Part shown: positions 9,333 through 20,173 of the stretch, one piece after another
How the letters are laid out: each line of letters opens with the position of its first letter
Position numbering within the stretch: the first letter of the stretch is position 1
Source of the DNA: Rhizomys pruinosus
Taxonomy: Eukaryota; Chordata; Mammalia; Rodentia; Spalacidae
Length of the DNA: 64,000 bases
Assembly (NCBI GenBank): GCA_009823505.1
Contig: VZQC01009601.1
Span: 3,015,293-3,079,292 of the forward strand
Direction: 5' to 3'
Notes under the pieces: generated by a model
What the model saw: the letters and a program-made list of their open reading frames with translations, nothing else
Told to the model about the DNA's origin: nothing
Database searches by the model: none
Position numbers and translations under genes: made by a program

Positions 9333-10289
9333 AGACTTTTAACATTACCACAAAAAATTGAATTTAAAAATCTGCTCTTTTACATAATAATAAAAAATGA
9401 AATACTAAAAAATGTTCTATTTCTTAACCTTGATAGTGGTTACATGCTTGTTCTCATTTTAAAAGTTTTTATTGACCTATATAAGCACCTTTTTGAATCA
9501 ACAGTAACTTTGTTAAAAACATTTGAAACCTAAGTAAACAGCAGCATTACTAAGCCACATTAAATTTGCAACTGAAAAAATAAACAGCGTGGCTCTTGGA
9601 TTTTAGTTTTAAGGCCATGAGTAGACTAACTCAGAAGCACCAAGTCCTTCTGGTGTCTCACAGAGCTATGCTCCTGAGCCAGACTTCATTCCTTCTATAT
9701 TTAACCAGCATTTCCAGCATTAATAGGGGGGTAGAGGCTAGAGACCACCCTTATCAGAGACACTTGCTCTTTGATCCCTAGGTCTAAAATCGCTCTCACA
9801 CACAGACTTCTCAATTATTCTTGTTGTTTGTAATCAGTGCTTTAATACGTTAAATAAGCACACCTATACCATTCCTTTCACCTAAGTTGGGTGGAGGGCA
9901 AAGTGGAGTCCTGAGGAATTAAGCTCAGGTGCTTAGGTCACAAGAAGACCACATACCTCAGTGAGCTTCTTTACATTATAAAGAATAATGCTTTTTTTGT
10001 GTAGTTGTTGCAAGGTTAAGTAAAACTCATTAGGTCAGATTGTGTCCATATTGCAAAGGCCATTCCTAGAGCAACTGCTTTGCCTGCTAGGAATTCTATT
10101 TAAAAAGAGAAAAATTTGGAAGGGTGTCTAGAAAGCTTCAATTAGAAATGGAGAATATAGATATATCCAAGGATGTAAAATTACATTAACAAGTTATCTG
10201 AATGGGTACCTGAGAGACAACTGCTATTTGCAGAACTTAGTAGATATGAGTTTACTTTGATCCATGAAATAATTATTTTTCAGTTCTAT
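9333..10289. other. Unique AT-rich spacer
   Basis: No repeat family, microsatellite or coding feature was recognised. Open frames are short and lack any recognisable domain. Confidence 0.6.
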
Positions 10290-10960
10290 AAATTTTTAAT
10301 TAAATTTTTGTGTATTTCATGCAGAAAACTTAATCTTCTTTAGGACCCCTTCTTCGTTGGCACCCACTGATTGCCCCCGCATTGGAATTCATATATTCTG
10401 TCATTTGTGTCAAGTCCCATTGAGTCAAATTAGTGTCCCCAGGTGTTCCTCAGTGCAAGTTCATCTGCTGAACTCTTAGTCAGCCTACCTAGCATCCTTC
10501 CCTTTAAGAAAATCAGCTCTTCCTCACCCAGCAGTAATCAGCTGCCAATACTTCTTTAACTAAGATTGAGGCCTGCTGCCCATTTCCACAGGTCATTGCT
10601 GGGGTTTGTCTGCTTGAGGTTGCACAGGTCTTTTGCATGCTGACACCATTGCTTTAAGTTCATATGAGCAAGAGTCCAGGAGCTTTTAGGAGTCTATTTC
10701 CATATGGATATGCACCTCTTCCCTGGCTCTTACAATCTTTCTACCTCCTCTTCTGCAATGGTTCCTGAACCCTGAGTGGGTGGAGTTTAATGTAGAAGTC
10801 CTGTCGGACCCACACTCTGTAGAATATTTTTCTCTATGCTTTGGAGAATAATCACTTTTCAAATGAATCTTTTGAGTTAGTAGAAATTTCCCACTTCTAG
10901 ATTGCCCAAAATACAAACAGTATCTACTAGTACCATGTGGCCAGCACAATGAATGAACTG
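10290..10960 (-). mobile_element. L1 3'UTR fragment (older rodent type)
   Basis: This has the same ordered landmarks as 7735-8185, but longer: TTTGTGTATTTCATGCAG, ATTGAGTCAAATTAGTG, GCCTACCTAGCATCC, AATCAGCTCTTCCTCACCCA, GGGGTTTGTCTGC, GCACAGGTCTTTTGCATGCT, GGCTCTTACAATCTTTCTAC and TTCTGCAATGGTTCCTGA. The short open frame at 10686-10949 is a by-product. Confidence 0.75.
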
Positions 10961-12479
10961 AATTTTCAATTTAATTTCATTAACATTCACTTAAAATTTT
11001 AAAGTCTTAGGTTGTTAGTAGCTATGAAATTGAATAGAAATTTGATAGTCAGCACCCAACAGAGAAAACATATATATTTAGCTTTAATTTTCAAGCAAAT
11101 AAAATTTTACCTCCAAGGGAATATATATGTGTCACTCTGATTCTCAGGGTCTCCAGTCTGTAGGGTCTTGTTACTGTTGTCAAGAGCTGCCTGACTGGCC
11201 ATTTACTCCCTCAGAGAAGGAAAGTGACATTGCTTATAACTTCAAAATGACACAGTCAGTGAGCCTTACTTTCAAATGGAACAATTGCTTTCTACTTAAA
11301 GGGGCCTTGTAAAAGGTCTAAAGATTTGCTGTCATGAAAATACATGTTCTGCAAACATCTTTCTTGTTTTTCTTTTTTCTTTATTTCTTTCTTGATTGAA
11401 GCTGCCATAGTTCAACTACTGGAAAGCTACCTAATCTTTCTTTAAGGGGTTAAGCTGATATAAAATTCCTGTTTAAGGCTGTAGAGCACTAGGAATTTAC
11501 ACTTGAAGGCACCTTGCTTTCACTCTAGAGTGGACCAGTTATTTCTTTAATGGGCTGAAAATTTTCATGAATTGCTTCTTCTTGTCTTCTAGTCTGGACA
11601 ATAATCAGAAAGCTCCCAGAAAGGATTACAAAAGTCTTCTAGTACCCTCCACAGCAGGCACTGTTATATTTTGTCTCTGTGTATATCAACATCCACTATA
11701 TGTTATATAGTAATATGGTGTTAGGATAGTACATCAAAACACCTTTAATTTTCTATCACATGAAGGCAGGGAGTTTATCTTATTTAATATATACATAAAT
11801 GCTTTATTAATATTAATTAGCTCAAATGAATAAAATAAATTAAAAAGATCATGTTAATGAAGACAAACTGATGGAAAAAAAAGATCACTATTAATCTCAT
11901 TTAAATTCCCTTGATACTACATACAAGCAAGCCATGATCTTCTGTACTGCCCAGAGAATATATCACTCCAGAGCTCTCTTAATATATACTGTAAAGGAAT
12001 GGGCTTATATTGGTGAACTTAAAAGGGAGAGCTAGCAAACAAGAGAAGAGTGAGTAATCTATGGCAAGCCTGAGGCTTACAATTTTATGTAAGAGCTGAA
12101 AATTAGAGAGAGAGAGAGAGAGAGAGTTATCATAGAGAACTATGAATATCTCTGTTCACAAAAACTCCTGTGTAAGGCAGAGATCTGAAAAAATTTCATT
12201 AGAGCCAGATAACTCAGGGTTGAGGGATACAGTGTCTGCCACTCTTTAATGCTTTTCACTTCTGTCCATTCTTTTGTTTTTAAAAATCCTCAAAAAGTAT
12301 AATGAGCATTTTTTGTAAAAGGTTCTTGAAAAGCAGCCCACATCCTCACTTTTCTTTTCAGACTCCAGAGTCCACCTTTATTTGCCAATCCCCAGCATAG
12401 AAGGTAGCCATTTTTAAAGTGAAAATTTAAACATCTTGTCTTCTCTGCACTGCAGAAGAAAATGGCCTGAAGCCCATGA
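10961..12479. other. Unique AT-rich spacer with short AG run
   Basis: Mostly unique AT-rich DNA. The only repeat seen is an AG dinucleotide run at about 12103-12126. No exon, RNA gene or recognised transposon was found. Confidence 0.6.
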
Positions 12480-12830
12480 TACACCTTGCATATGTGTGTG
12501 GAGGGGTGTGCACACATGTGAGGGTAGGTGTACATGTGTGAATGTACATACACACGTGTCCACATGCATGTGGAGGTCAGAAGACAATCTCATTGTTGTT
12601 CCTCACGTGCTATCTACCTTTGCTTTTTGAGATAGGTTCTACCATCGGCCTAGCACAGCCAGGAGTCTGGGCTGGACTGCCAGAGTCCGCAGGGAACCAG
12701 CTTTTTCTACTTCAGCAGATCTGGAATTACAACTGTGTAAGTGTGTAACAACATCTAGCACCCCCATCCTCATTTTGCTTCTTCCTCTTTCTTCTTTCTC
12801 CTTTTCCTCCTCCTTTTCTTTGTCCTCCCC
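12480..12830 (-). mobile_element. Composite rodent SINE-like repeat
   Basis: A GTGTGTG-rich end is followed by CATGCATGTGGAGGTCAGAA, GTTGTTCCTCACGTGCTATC and TTTTGAGATAGGTTCTACC, then a B1-like central block ending GGAATTACAACTGTG. This arrangement recurs in rodent genomes and starts like 42990-43345. I recall it as a composite SINE or the URR1-type repeat, and the class is uncertain. Confidence 0.5.
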
Positions 12831-12949
12831 CCTTCCTCATTATAAAACATGAGTTCTGAGAACTAGACATGGCATCAGTCCTAATGCTAACAATCCTTGC
12901 ATAGACAGAGCCATCTCCTCAGCCACATCACAGTTTTTCATATGACCTT

Positions 12950-13114
12950 TTTTTTTTTTTTTTGGTCTTTTTTTTTTTTTGAGACAGGGTCTCCCTGTAG
13001 CTCTGGCTGTCCTGGAACTCACTCTGTAGACCAGGCCGGCCTCAAACTCACAGAGATCCGCGAGCTTCTGCCTCCCAAGTGCTAGGATTAAAGGCGTGCG
13101 CCACCACGCCCGGC
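12950..13114 (-). mobile_element. B1 SINE, little diverged
   Basis: Two T-runs lead into GAGACAGGGTCTCCCTGTAG, GACCAGGCCGGCCTCAAACT and GATTAAAGGCGTGCGCCACC, ending CACGCCCGGC. Intact CpG sites suggest a young copy. A B2 in the same orientation follows immediately. Confidence 0.95.
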
Positions 13115-13347
13115 ATTTATTTATTTCTGTATGTGTATCAATGTATTGTCTGCATGCAAGTTTGTGCACCCGTGTCGTGCAGTGCCGTGGAGGTCAGAAG
13201 AGGGTGTCGGATTCCCCTGGAACTGGAGTTCTCCTGGAATTGGAGTTTCAGACAGTTCTCGGCCGCCATGTGGGTGCTGGAGATCAAACCCGGGTCCTCT
13301 GTAAGAGCGGTCGGTGCTCTTAACTGCTAGGCCATCTCTCCATCCCC
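13115..13347 (-). mobile_element. B2 SINE with 17-bp internal duplication
   Basis: Reverse complemented this gives a full B2, with head GGCCTAGCAGTTAAGAGCAC, the duplicated AACTCCAATTCCAGGAG / AACTCCAGTTCCAGGGG unit and tail AGAAATAAATAAATG. It sits directly at the 5' end of the B1 at 12950-13114, so the two form a tandem SINE block. Confidence 0.93.
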
Positions 13348-13869
13348 CTCATATGACCTTTTATAGTAGCAAAAAGGCAACTGCCATTCTATTTCCACTC
13401 ATTTGGAAATGGTGCTCTGAGTCAGGGAGATTTATAAGTCAGTCACACAAATGTGGCCCTGCATGCTGTGTTTAAATAGAAAGAGAGGAAGGAAAGAAGA
13501 CAATGAGGTCAGAATGGAAGTGTCTCTGCTACGGATGTGTTTGCAAATGGCAAGGACAATCTGTAAGAAATACTATTACCAATAAGGTTCGATATATGCT
13601 AAAAACATAGAACATTAAAATACCTCTAAATGTAAATGTCTGCAGAAAAAAAGCATTTTCCTTTAAGTCCAAATGACTTCATTGAGCTACAAGTATCCTT
13701 TGGGGGTCTCATTGTGGTTGGCAACAACATAACCATTTTTATTTATGCTTTGTATCAAAGCAGTGAGCAGTTTCATACAAGAGAATGCCCCTCATCTTTG
13801 TTTCATCTAGAATGCCAGGAGATAACTCTTCAAATACTTTATATTGAATAGATATTAAAAAAATACAAG
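13348..13869. other. Unique spacer
   Basis: No transposon family is recognised. The plus-strand frame at 13636-13851 (71 codons) has no domain or coding context that I can see. Confidence 0.55.
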
Positions 13870-13970
13870 AAGGTGATGACAAGGCTAAGCAGGTAGTAAC
13901 AGTATTTGCTCTGTGCATCTGACAACATGAGTTTGACCCCTGTAGCTAACAGTAAAAAAAAAAAAAAAAG
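13870..13970 (+). mobile_element. SINE fragment with poly(A) tail
   Basis: GGCTAAGCAGGTAGTAACAG, GTGCATCTGACAACATGAG and TTTGACCCC resemble a decayed tRNA-derived SINE head. It ends in an A-run at 13954-13969. Confidence 0.45.
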
Positions 13971-14125
13971 TTAGATTTAATCTTGCCAAAGGCCTTTTCT
14001 GCATTGATTGAGATGACCATGTGATTTTTGTCTTTGAGTCCATTTATATGATTTATGGCGTTGATAGACTTACATATGTTGAACCATCACTAAATCTCTG
14101 AAATTAAACCAATTTCATCATGGTG
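13971..14125 (-). mobile_element. L1 ORF2 fragment (reverse-transcriptase region)
   Basis: CTTGCCAAAGGCCTTTTCTG, GATTGAGATGACCATGTG and GAGTCCATTTATATGATTT match 58915-59055 in the same orientation. This is the reverse complement of the RT region that encodes the DAEKAFD-type motif. It is an isolated short piece. Confidence 0.8.
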
Positions 14126-14426
14126 GGAGGGTGCCAGTGGAGAAAGGTATAAAGAGAATTAAGATGTTCTATATGAAGAATAAAAAAGTCAAAGAGAAAT
14201 TACAAACAAATAAAGCTAGATGAAATAACATGCATCCGTAATAGCAATACTCCTATGGCAACATAGGCGGTGGGGACAGGAGAGTCCCAGGGATGGTGAT
14301 GGGCCACCTAGTTTGAAGTACTCAGCACTGTGCAAATGAGAGAGATGCCCTGCAACAAAACAGCATTGATGGAAACAACTCAAAATGTTGTACTTTGATC
14401 TCACATGTTCTGTGGCATGCATGTGC

Positions 14427-14430
<4 letters not shown>

Positions 14431-14463
<33 letters not shown>
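14431..14463. repeat. (CA)n microsatellite
   Basis: A perfect CA dinucleotide run of about 33 bases. Confidence 0.95.
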
Positions 14464-14466
<3 letters not shown>

Positions 14467-14758
14467 ATAAGAATCAAACAATAAGAATAAAAGACAATGT
14501 TTCATATTCAAAATAAAAATATAGATGACCATTTTTGCTTATAGAGTGAATCATCCTTTTGCATGCTTTTCATGTCTGCATCTTAAAGACCTCAGACACC
14601 AACTCACTAAAAAGCACTTAACCAAAATTCCCTATTATCTCAAGGCCTTCAAGCATTCGAAGCACTTGTATGTTTCAGGTAGAGAATAGACAGACTCCGG
14701 AGAATGCCAGTTTAAAAAAAAAAAACACTGTAAAATGATTCTAAAATAGCCCCTTAAA

Positions 14759-14761
<3 letters not shown>

Positions 14762-14805
<44 letters not shown>
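14762..14805. repeat. (GA)n microsatellite
   Basis: A perfect GA dinucleotide run of about 44 bases. Confidence 0.95.
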
Positions 14806-14808
<3 letters not shown>

Positions 14809-15615
14809 GTCTAATAGAAAACAATTGCTACACATTGAATAAAAAAATTGCTGAACAGAAATCAATCTTTTTTTTTTTCTTTCTGATAGCTAAAATTGCT
14901 AAAGTGGTTAAGGTAGCATATCATTTTTCTTTTTGAAGAATTTTGTCCAGTTTGACAAGTAAATAAATGTTTAACTCTCTCCCTCCTTTGATTGCCGCAG
15001 AAACAAGAAGAAATGGAAAATAACCGCGGCGTGTTTATGACATATTTGTTTCTTTCTCTACATGAAGCACACAATGAGAACACTTTATGGATGAATTGTG
15101 CTTTCGATTGAATAGAGAATGGTGGACTGGCTTTGGTTTTGTGGAATTGGATAATTTGTCACAGTTTCTGCCTGTAGAAAAATGACAACCCAAAGGAAAA
15201 CAAGTGGAAAGCCTTAAAAAAAAAGTGATATAATACAAGAGTGATTTTTTGGGGGTGCATACAAGTACTTTAAATTAAATAATTTAACAGGAAATTACTA
15301 CGTTATCAGGAAGGCTGCTATTATTAATGAATGTTCAAAGTTTCGGATTTCAACACACCATTCTTCATATGGCGAGTGGTATTTTTACTTTCAAAATCAC
15401 TTTTAGATTGATTTGTGGACGTTGCACTTTTACTTCTCCATCTATTCCTCATTATTTATTGGGATTATTTATTACCACCATTTCTTTTGAGTATATGCAT
15501 TATATGAGTTGTACAAAATAATATTATGACATTTTTATACATGCCAATATTGTGCTTTGATTTCCATATTCATCAAATTTTTTAATAGTGATTGACCCTA
15601 GGACTTTATGCATTC

Positions 15616-15790
15616 TTTTTTGTTGTTGTTGTTGTTGTTGTTGTTGTTCTTTTTGAGACAGGGTCTCCTCGTAGCCCCAGCTGTCCTGGAATTCACTGTG
15701 TAGGCCAGGCTGGCCTTGAACTCAAAGAGATTCACCTGCCTCTACCTTCCAAGTGCTGGGATTATAGGCTTGCACCACCATGCCCAGCGA
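15616..15790 (-). mobile_element. B1 SINE with (TTG)n expansion in its tail
   Basis: A TTG trinucleotide array (15620-15649) lies where the B1 A-tail should be. GAGACAGGGTCTCCTCGTAG, GTAGGCCAGGCTGGCCTTGA and GTGCTGGGATTATAGGCTTG follow. This is tail-derived microsatellite growth. Confidence 0.92.
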
Positions 15791-17153
15791 CCTTGTGCAT
15801 TCTAAACAAATGCTTTACCACTGAGAGACTACATCACAAAGAATAAAGTGGGAAATACCTCTTCCCTCCATGTGAGCCCATATAGACACATATACCACAC
15901 ACATGAAAACATACCACACACAATTATACTTTATATATGAAATGTAAATCTATAACTTGAAATATGTTTTCCTTTCATTATGTGTATCTCTAAAATGCCA
16001 ACACTGGTGAACAAGAAAGTAGCTTAAGTTACAAGAGACAAAGTGTCCCAACCCTGAGTAGAAGACCGTAGTCAGATCATACCCACTAGTTTAAATGCAG
16101 CAGAAAGACCAGACCAAAAATATTTAGACTGACTGGAACAGAAGGGTGAGATATCTAATATATTTTCCTCATCCATCACACAAGTTATGGCTGACATGTG
16201 TGTAACAAAAACCAACTTAATAAAAGAGAAGAATAAAATATGTATTTACCAAAGTGTTCTGTGACAATGGGAGCCTTCAGAAATGAAAACACAAGATTTC
16301 ATCAGGTGTGATGAAAGATGTGGGTTAACTATGCAAACAAGTGACTGGAGACACAGCTATGAAGGAATGATATTATGCATGTTGGGGGCTCTGTAAAGCT
16401 TATTTGCTAAGATGTTTTCTGGTCTCTTCAGGTAGAATAGCAACTCAATAGGAAAAGAGCAGGACACTCTGGGGGTCTACACATATCCTACATTCTGGAG
16501 AGAGAGCTAGGTCGGAGGAGCTGATCTCTAGGTTCTGTGGCTTGCTTTGGTGGGGATGAATTTTGTTTTCTATTGCTTCCTTTGGGGAATGAAGAAAAAA
16601 GGATGGGCAAAAATGATACAGGAGGGTCAGAAATCCAAGAGCCAGCACACCTGTCTGTAATCCCAGCATCTGGGAAGTCTACACAAAAGGATTTTGGGTT
16701 GGAGTGCAGTTACATAGGAAGGCCCTAGATCCAAACAAGCAGACAACACACTAATCAGAGATTATAGGGCCTTTCCATATTTTGGACATGTTGCTATGAG
16801 CCTTGAGAATTAAAAAATACAATATTGACTAATAAGGTAGAAATATATTTCTTTAAGGACTTCATTATTTTTCAAAAATTAAATTTGAAAGTGGTACCAG
16901 AACTTTCACTGATATTTTTCTTCCTTAGGCAATTGTGAAGTTCTATGGTGATATATTGGTAATGAGCCTTTCTATTTCCTGAACAACAAAGCTTGATATC
17001 TGTTAGGATACACAATTAAAAGTTCCAGTTCCCGAGATTTAAACTTCTATATTTGTTAAGGGACCCTAGGAAAAAATTGCTCCTACCACACAGAAGATTT
17101 TTTAGGGGTCTCCTAGACCTGCAACTGAGGAAATTAAAAAGAACATAATTTCC
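15791..17153. other. Unique spacer with B1 fragment
   Basis: No exon or full repeat is recognised. A short B1-like piece at about 16634-16680 (CCAGCACACCTGTCTGTAAT, CCCAGCATCTGGGAAGTC) is the only SINE trace. Confidence 0.55.
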
Positions 17154-17310
17154 AGCCGGGCATGGTGGTGCATGCCTTTAATCCTAGCACTCAGGAGGGA
17201 GAGGCAGGCAGATCTTTGTGAGTTCAAGGCCAGCCTGGTCTACAGAGTGAGTTCAAGGAAAGCTGGGGCTACAGGGAGACCCTGTCTCGAAAATACCCCC
17301 CCAAACAAAC
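17154..17310 (+). mobile_element. B1 SINE
   Basis: A full B1: GCCGGGCATGGTGGTGCATG, CTTTAATCCTAGCACTCAGG, CAAGGCCAGCCTGGTCTACA and GAGACCCTGTCTCGAAAA, with a C/A-rich tail. The Pol III B-box (GTTCAAGGCC) is intact. Confidence 0.95.
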
Positions 17311-17934
17311 CCCATAATTTCCCTCTACCCAGCTGAGGTAAAAAAAATATTATCCACAATTTTATGGTTATTCTTCAAATTTTTCTTTGTTTCTGGCTTA
17401 TATACAAATTGGAACTGATTAAACATAATACCAATTTTGAAGAAACACCCGACATTCAACAATTTCTTCGAAAGTCCTTGGCTACAATTTTGTCTGATTT
17501 TTCTCATAGTAAAATTAACCCTGGGCCATTTCATTCCACAGGGTTTCACAATTACTTTTGGATACCTTCACCAAATAATTGCTATATTTAGGATAGATAC
17601 ACAAGCAAGATTTTTTTGTGATTTACAAAGTATTTTTTCATATATATTGATTGTATTAATCAAAAAAACCACTTGTATTGTAAATAGAAAAGTGTGTTTT
17701 TTTTAAATGTTACCTTGGTCAATCAACAACGATCTGCATTATTTCACTGAGAACAAGGAATATTATCATTTAGCATTTCATCCCAAATCAAAGGGCACAG
17801 CTATGTCAGAAGCATCCAGTAGGACAGACCAAAACCATATATTCTGTTCTGACAATAGGACAGAGAAGTTAACTTTGTAGGAAATCTTTTGAGAATTCTC
17901 CTGCATGTTCTCCATCTCAAAATTCCAGGTTATA
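17311..17934. other. Unique AT-rich spacer
   Basis: No repeat family is recognised. Overlapping open frames of 74-89 codons at 17325-17706 on both strands reflect low stop density in AT-rich DNA, not coding sequence. Confidence 0.55.
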
Positions 17935-18128
17935 GAGCTTTAGTTCATCAGTTAAGAGCACTGGCTGCTCTTGCCAAAAAGCTGGGTTCAAATCCCAGCT
18001 CCCACATACTAGCTAACAGCCTTCCTTAACTGTCTAAAACTCCAGTTCCAGAGGATCTGATGCCCTCTTCTGCTTTCCATGAGTACTGCATGACACAGGT
18101 ACACTTACATGCAAGCATAGCACTCATA
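17935..18128 (+). mobile_element. B3-type SINE
   Basis: TCATCAGTTAAGAGCACTGG, GGGTTCAAATCCCAGCTCCC, CTCCAGTTCCAGAGGATCTG and CCTCTTCTGCTTTCC are B2/B3 landmarks in order. The tail becomes a TA microsatellite. Confidence 0.85.
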
Positions 18129-18129
18129 A

Positions 18130-18161
<32 letters not shown>
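18129..18161. repeat. (TA)n microsatellite
   Basis: A TA dinucleotide run of about 33 bases continues the tail of the upstream SINE. Confidence 0.95.
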
Positions 18162-18164
<3 letters not shown>

Positions 18165-18460
18165 GGTTATAGGGACAAGCTTCCTTCTAAATGGGCAAGA
18201 GGTACTGAGATCTCTAGGGGAAAGAGTTTTATAACTTTTCAGTTATATCCAATATTTGTGCTTTTGTGATCAAACCAGTGACTATGAATCCATATCCCAA
18301 ATCTGCTGTGTATACTGTACTTAATGGCAGATGCATTGTTATTTAAATCTATAATTCTTTGTTTAGGCTCTTCCTTTGCAGTGAATGTGTTCTCATCTAT
18401 CATTCTTACAAATAAAAATCTGATTATAAACGCTTAAAACATCTGGTTAAATTTTCCAGG

Positions 18461-18878
18461 ATCTCCTGAGACCAGCTGAAGCTCAGGAAGGTAGGTATGA
18501 ACTGGGTGCTTCAGCAAGGCTGATTGTTGATTGACTTAACCTAGTTATCCGTTAATCCAGTTGTCTTTGGCTTAATTGGCTTTTGTACCTGTGGGGGCCG
18601 AGTTATCCTCCCAGCTGGTATTAAAGGTAGGGTTGTGTGAGTCTTGAAATCTGACATCTCCTGAGACCAGCTGAAGTGCAGGAAGGTAGGTAGGAACTGG
18701 GTGCTTCAGCAAGGCTAACCATTGGTTGACTTAACCTAGTTAGCCTATTAATCCAGTTGTCTTTGGCTTAATTGGTTTTTGAGGCTGTGGGGGCAGAGTT
18801 ATCCTCCCAGCTGATGTTAAAGATAGGGTTGTGTGAGTCTTTAGGTCTGAGATCTCCTGAGACCAGCTGAAGTGCAGG
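18461..18878 (+). promoter_or_regulatory. L1 5'UTR tandem promoter monomers (~195 bp, 2.1 copies)
   Basis: Monomer 1 is 18461-18655 and monomer 2 is 18656-18851. A third begins at 18852 and breaks off after about 27 bp. Each starts ATCTCCTGAGACCAGCTGAA and contains GTGCTTCAGCAAGGCT, CCAGTTGTCTTTGGCTTAAT and GAGTTATCCTCCCAGCTG. Tandem ~200-bp monomers act as Pol II promoters in mouse L1 (A, F, Tf, Gf types). By position this array should have the same role, although the monomer sequence is not one I recognise. The array begins exactly at a monomer boundary, as expected if transcription starts there. Confidence 0.85.
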
Positions 18879-18959
18879 CACCTGGGTGTGGGCTAAAGAG
18901 CCCCCCTCGCCACCCCCCTGCCAACTAGGATTAGGAAGGCATCTGACAGAGGCAAGCAA

Positions 18960-20133
18960 AGCAAGCCTTCAACACAGAGAAGAGGCATTTAGGACTCACA
19001 TTGGAATACAGGCAAGGAGAAGCCCATATGCTATGAACACAAAGAAGAGACAACATGGGAAAGGGGCAGGAAAATCCAGCACCAAGCTCGACCTACAGTG
19101 GGATCCCTCTGGGGATGGCCCAGGACACAGATATCAGAAACACAATTGGGAGCATATTTAAAAAACTACAAGATTAGAAAGAGCAAATCAAAGAACTAAG
19201 AAAAGAGAATGAAGAACTCAAGAAGGACCTAGATAGAGAGAATGACAAACTCTGGAAGTGGAAACACTGAAAAGATCCCATGCTGAAAAAGATAAGGAAA
19301 CCAATCAGCGAAGCAAAGAGCTACAGGAAGAGATTGAGAAGCTCCATAAAGAAGTAGAAATACTAAAGAAATCAGAAGAGGAAATGAAAAAGGAAATCAA
19401 ACACTCATCCAATCAATAGGAAAGGAATGGAAAAAGCCTCAGAAGTAGAATGGAGGAAGCAGAACAAAGAATATCAGACCTGGAAGATAACAAAGAACAA
19501 CTAAAAACCTCAAGGAAAGATTATGAAAAATTTAAAAATACAAAAAAGTGGAACAATCAGGAACTGTGGGACACTATGGAAAGATCAAACCTCTGCATCA
19601 TAGGAATAGAGGAAGGAAAAGAATCACAAGAGAATGGTATTGATCAGATCTTCAACAGAATAATAGATAAAAACTTCCCCAAACAAAAAAAGACAAAGCA
19701 ATACAAATACAAGAAGCACATAGAACTCCAAACAGACAAGATCAGAAAAGAAATTCTCCATGCCACATCATATTTAAAATGCTAGACACTGAAAACAAAG
19801 AAAATCCTTAAAGCCACAAGAGAAAAATAACAAGTGACCTATAAGGGGAAACCTACCAGAATTATAACTGACTTCTCAATGCAAACTATGAAAGTAAGAA
19901 GAACCTGGAGCAAAGCATTCCCAGTGCTAAAGGACAATAGATGCCAACCCAGGTTACAATACCCAGCAAAAATGTCAATTATAGTTGAAGGAGAGAGAAA
20001 AACCTTCCATGACATAAACAAGTTGAAAAATACATGTCCGGAAAACCAATCCTTCAGAGAATACTTGAAGGAATTCAAAGGACAGAAGAAAGGAGCAACC
20101 AACCCCAGGCACCTAGAAAGAGAAATCAATTAA
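18960..20133 (+). pseudogene. L1 ORF1, degraded
   Basis: Homologous to the ORF1 at 440-1596 (minus). The N-terminal region is at 18960-19160, in frame but with its start ATG changed to AGA-like sequence and an early stop. The coiled-coil region lies at about 19170-19440, with stops such as the TAG at 19418-19420. The RRM-like core is at 19450-19785 (NLCIIGIEEGKES), and the C-terminal domain is at 19834-20133 (SKAFPVLKDN, PAKMSIIVEGERK). The product would be the L1 RNA-binding chaperone. No intact protein is possible. Confidence 0.88.
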
Positions 20134-20173
20134 AGCATAACTGCAGAAGTAGAAACTGAAACCCAAACAGAAA

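Larger units (their letters stand above)
14126..15615. other. Unique spacer with CA and AG microsatellites
   Basis: Mostly unique DNA. A CA run lies at 14431-14463 and an AG run at 14762-14805. The stretch 14960-15200 is less repeat-like and contains an unusual CpG pair (AATAACCGCGGCGTG). No exon is recognised. Confidence 0.6.
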
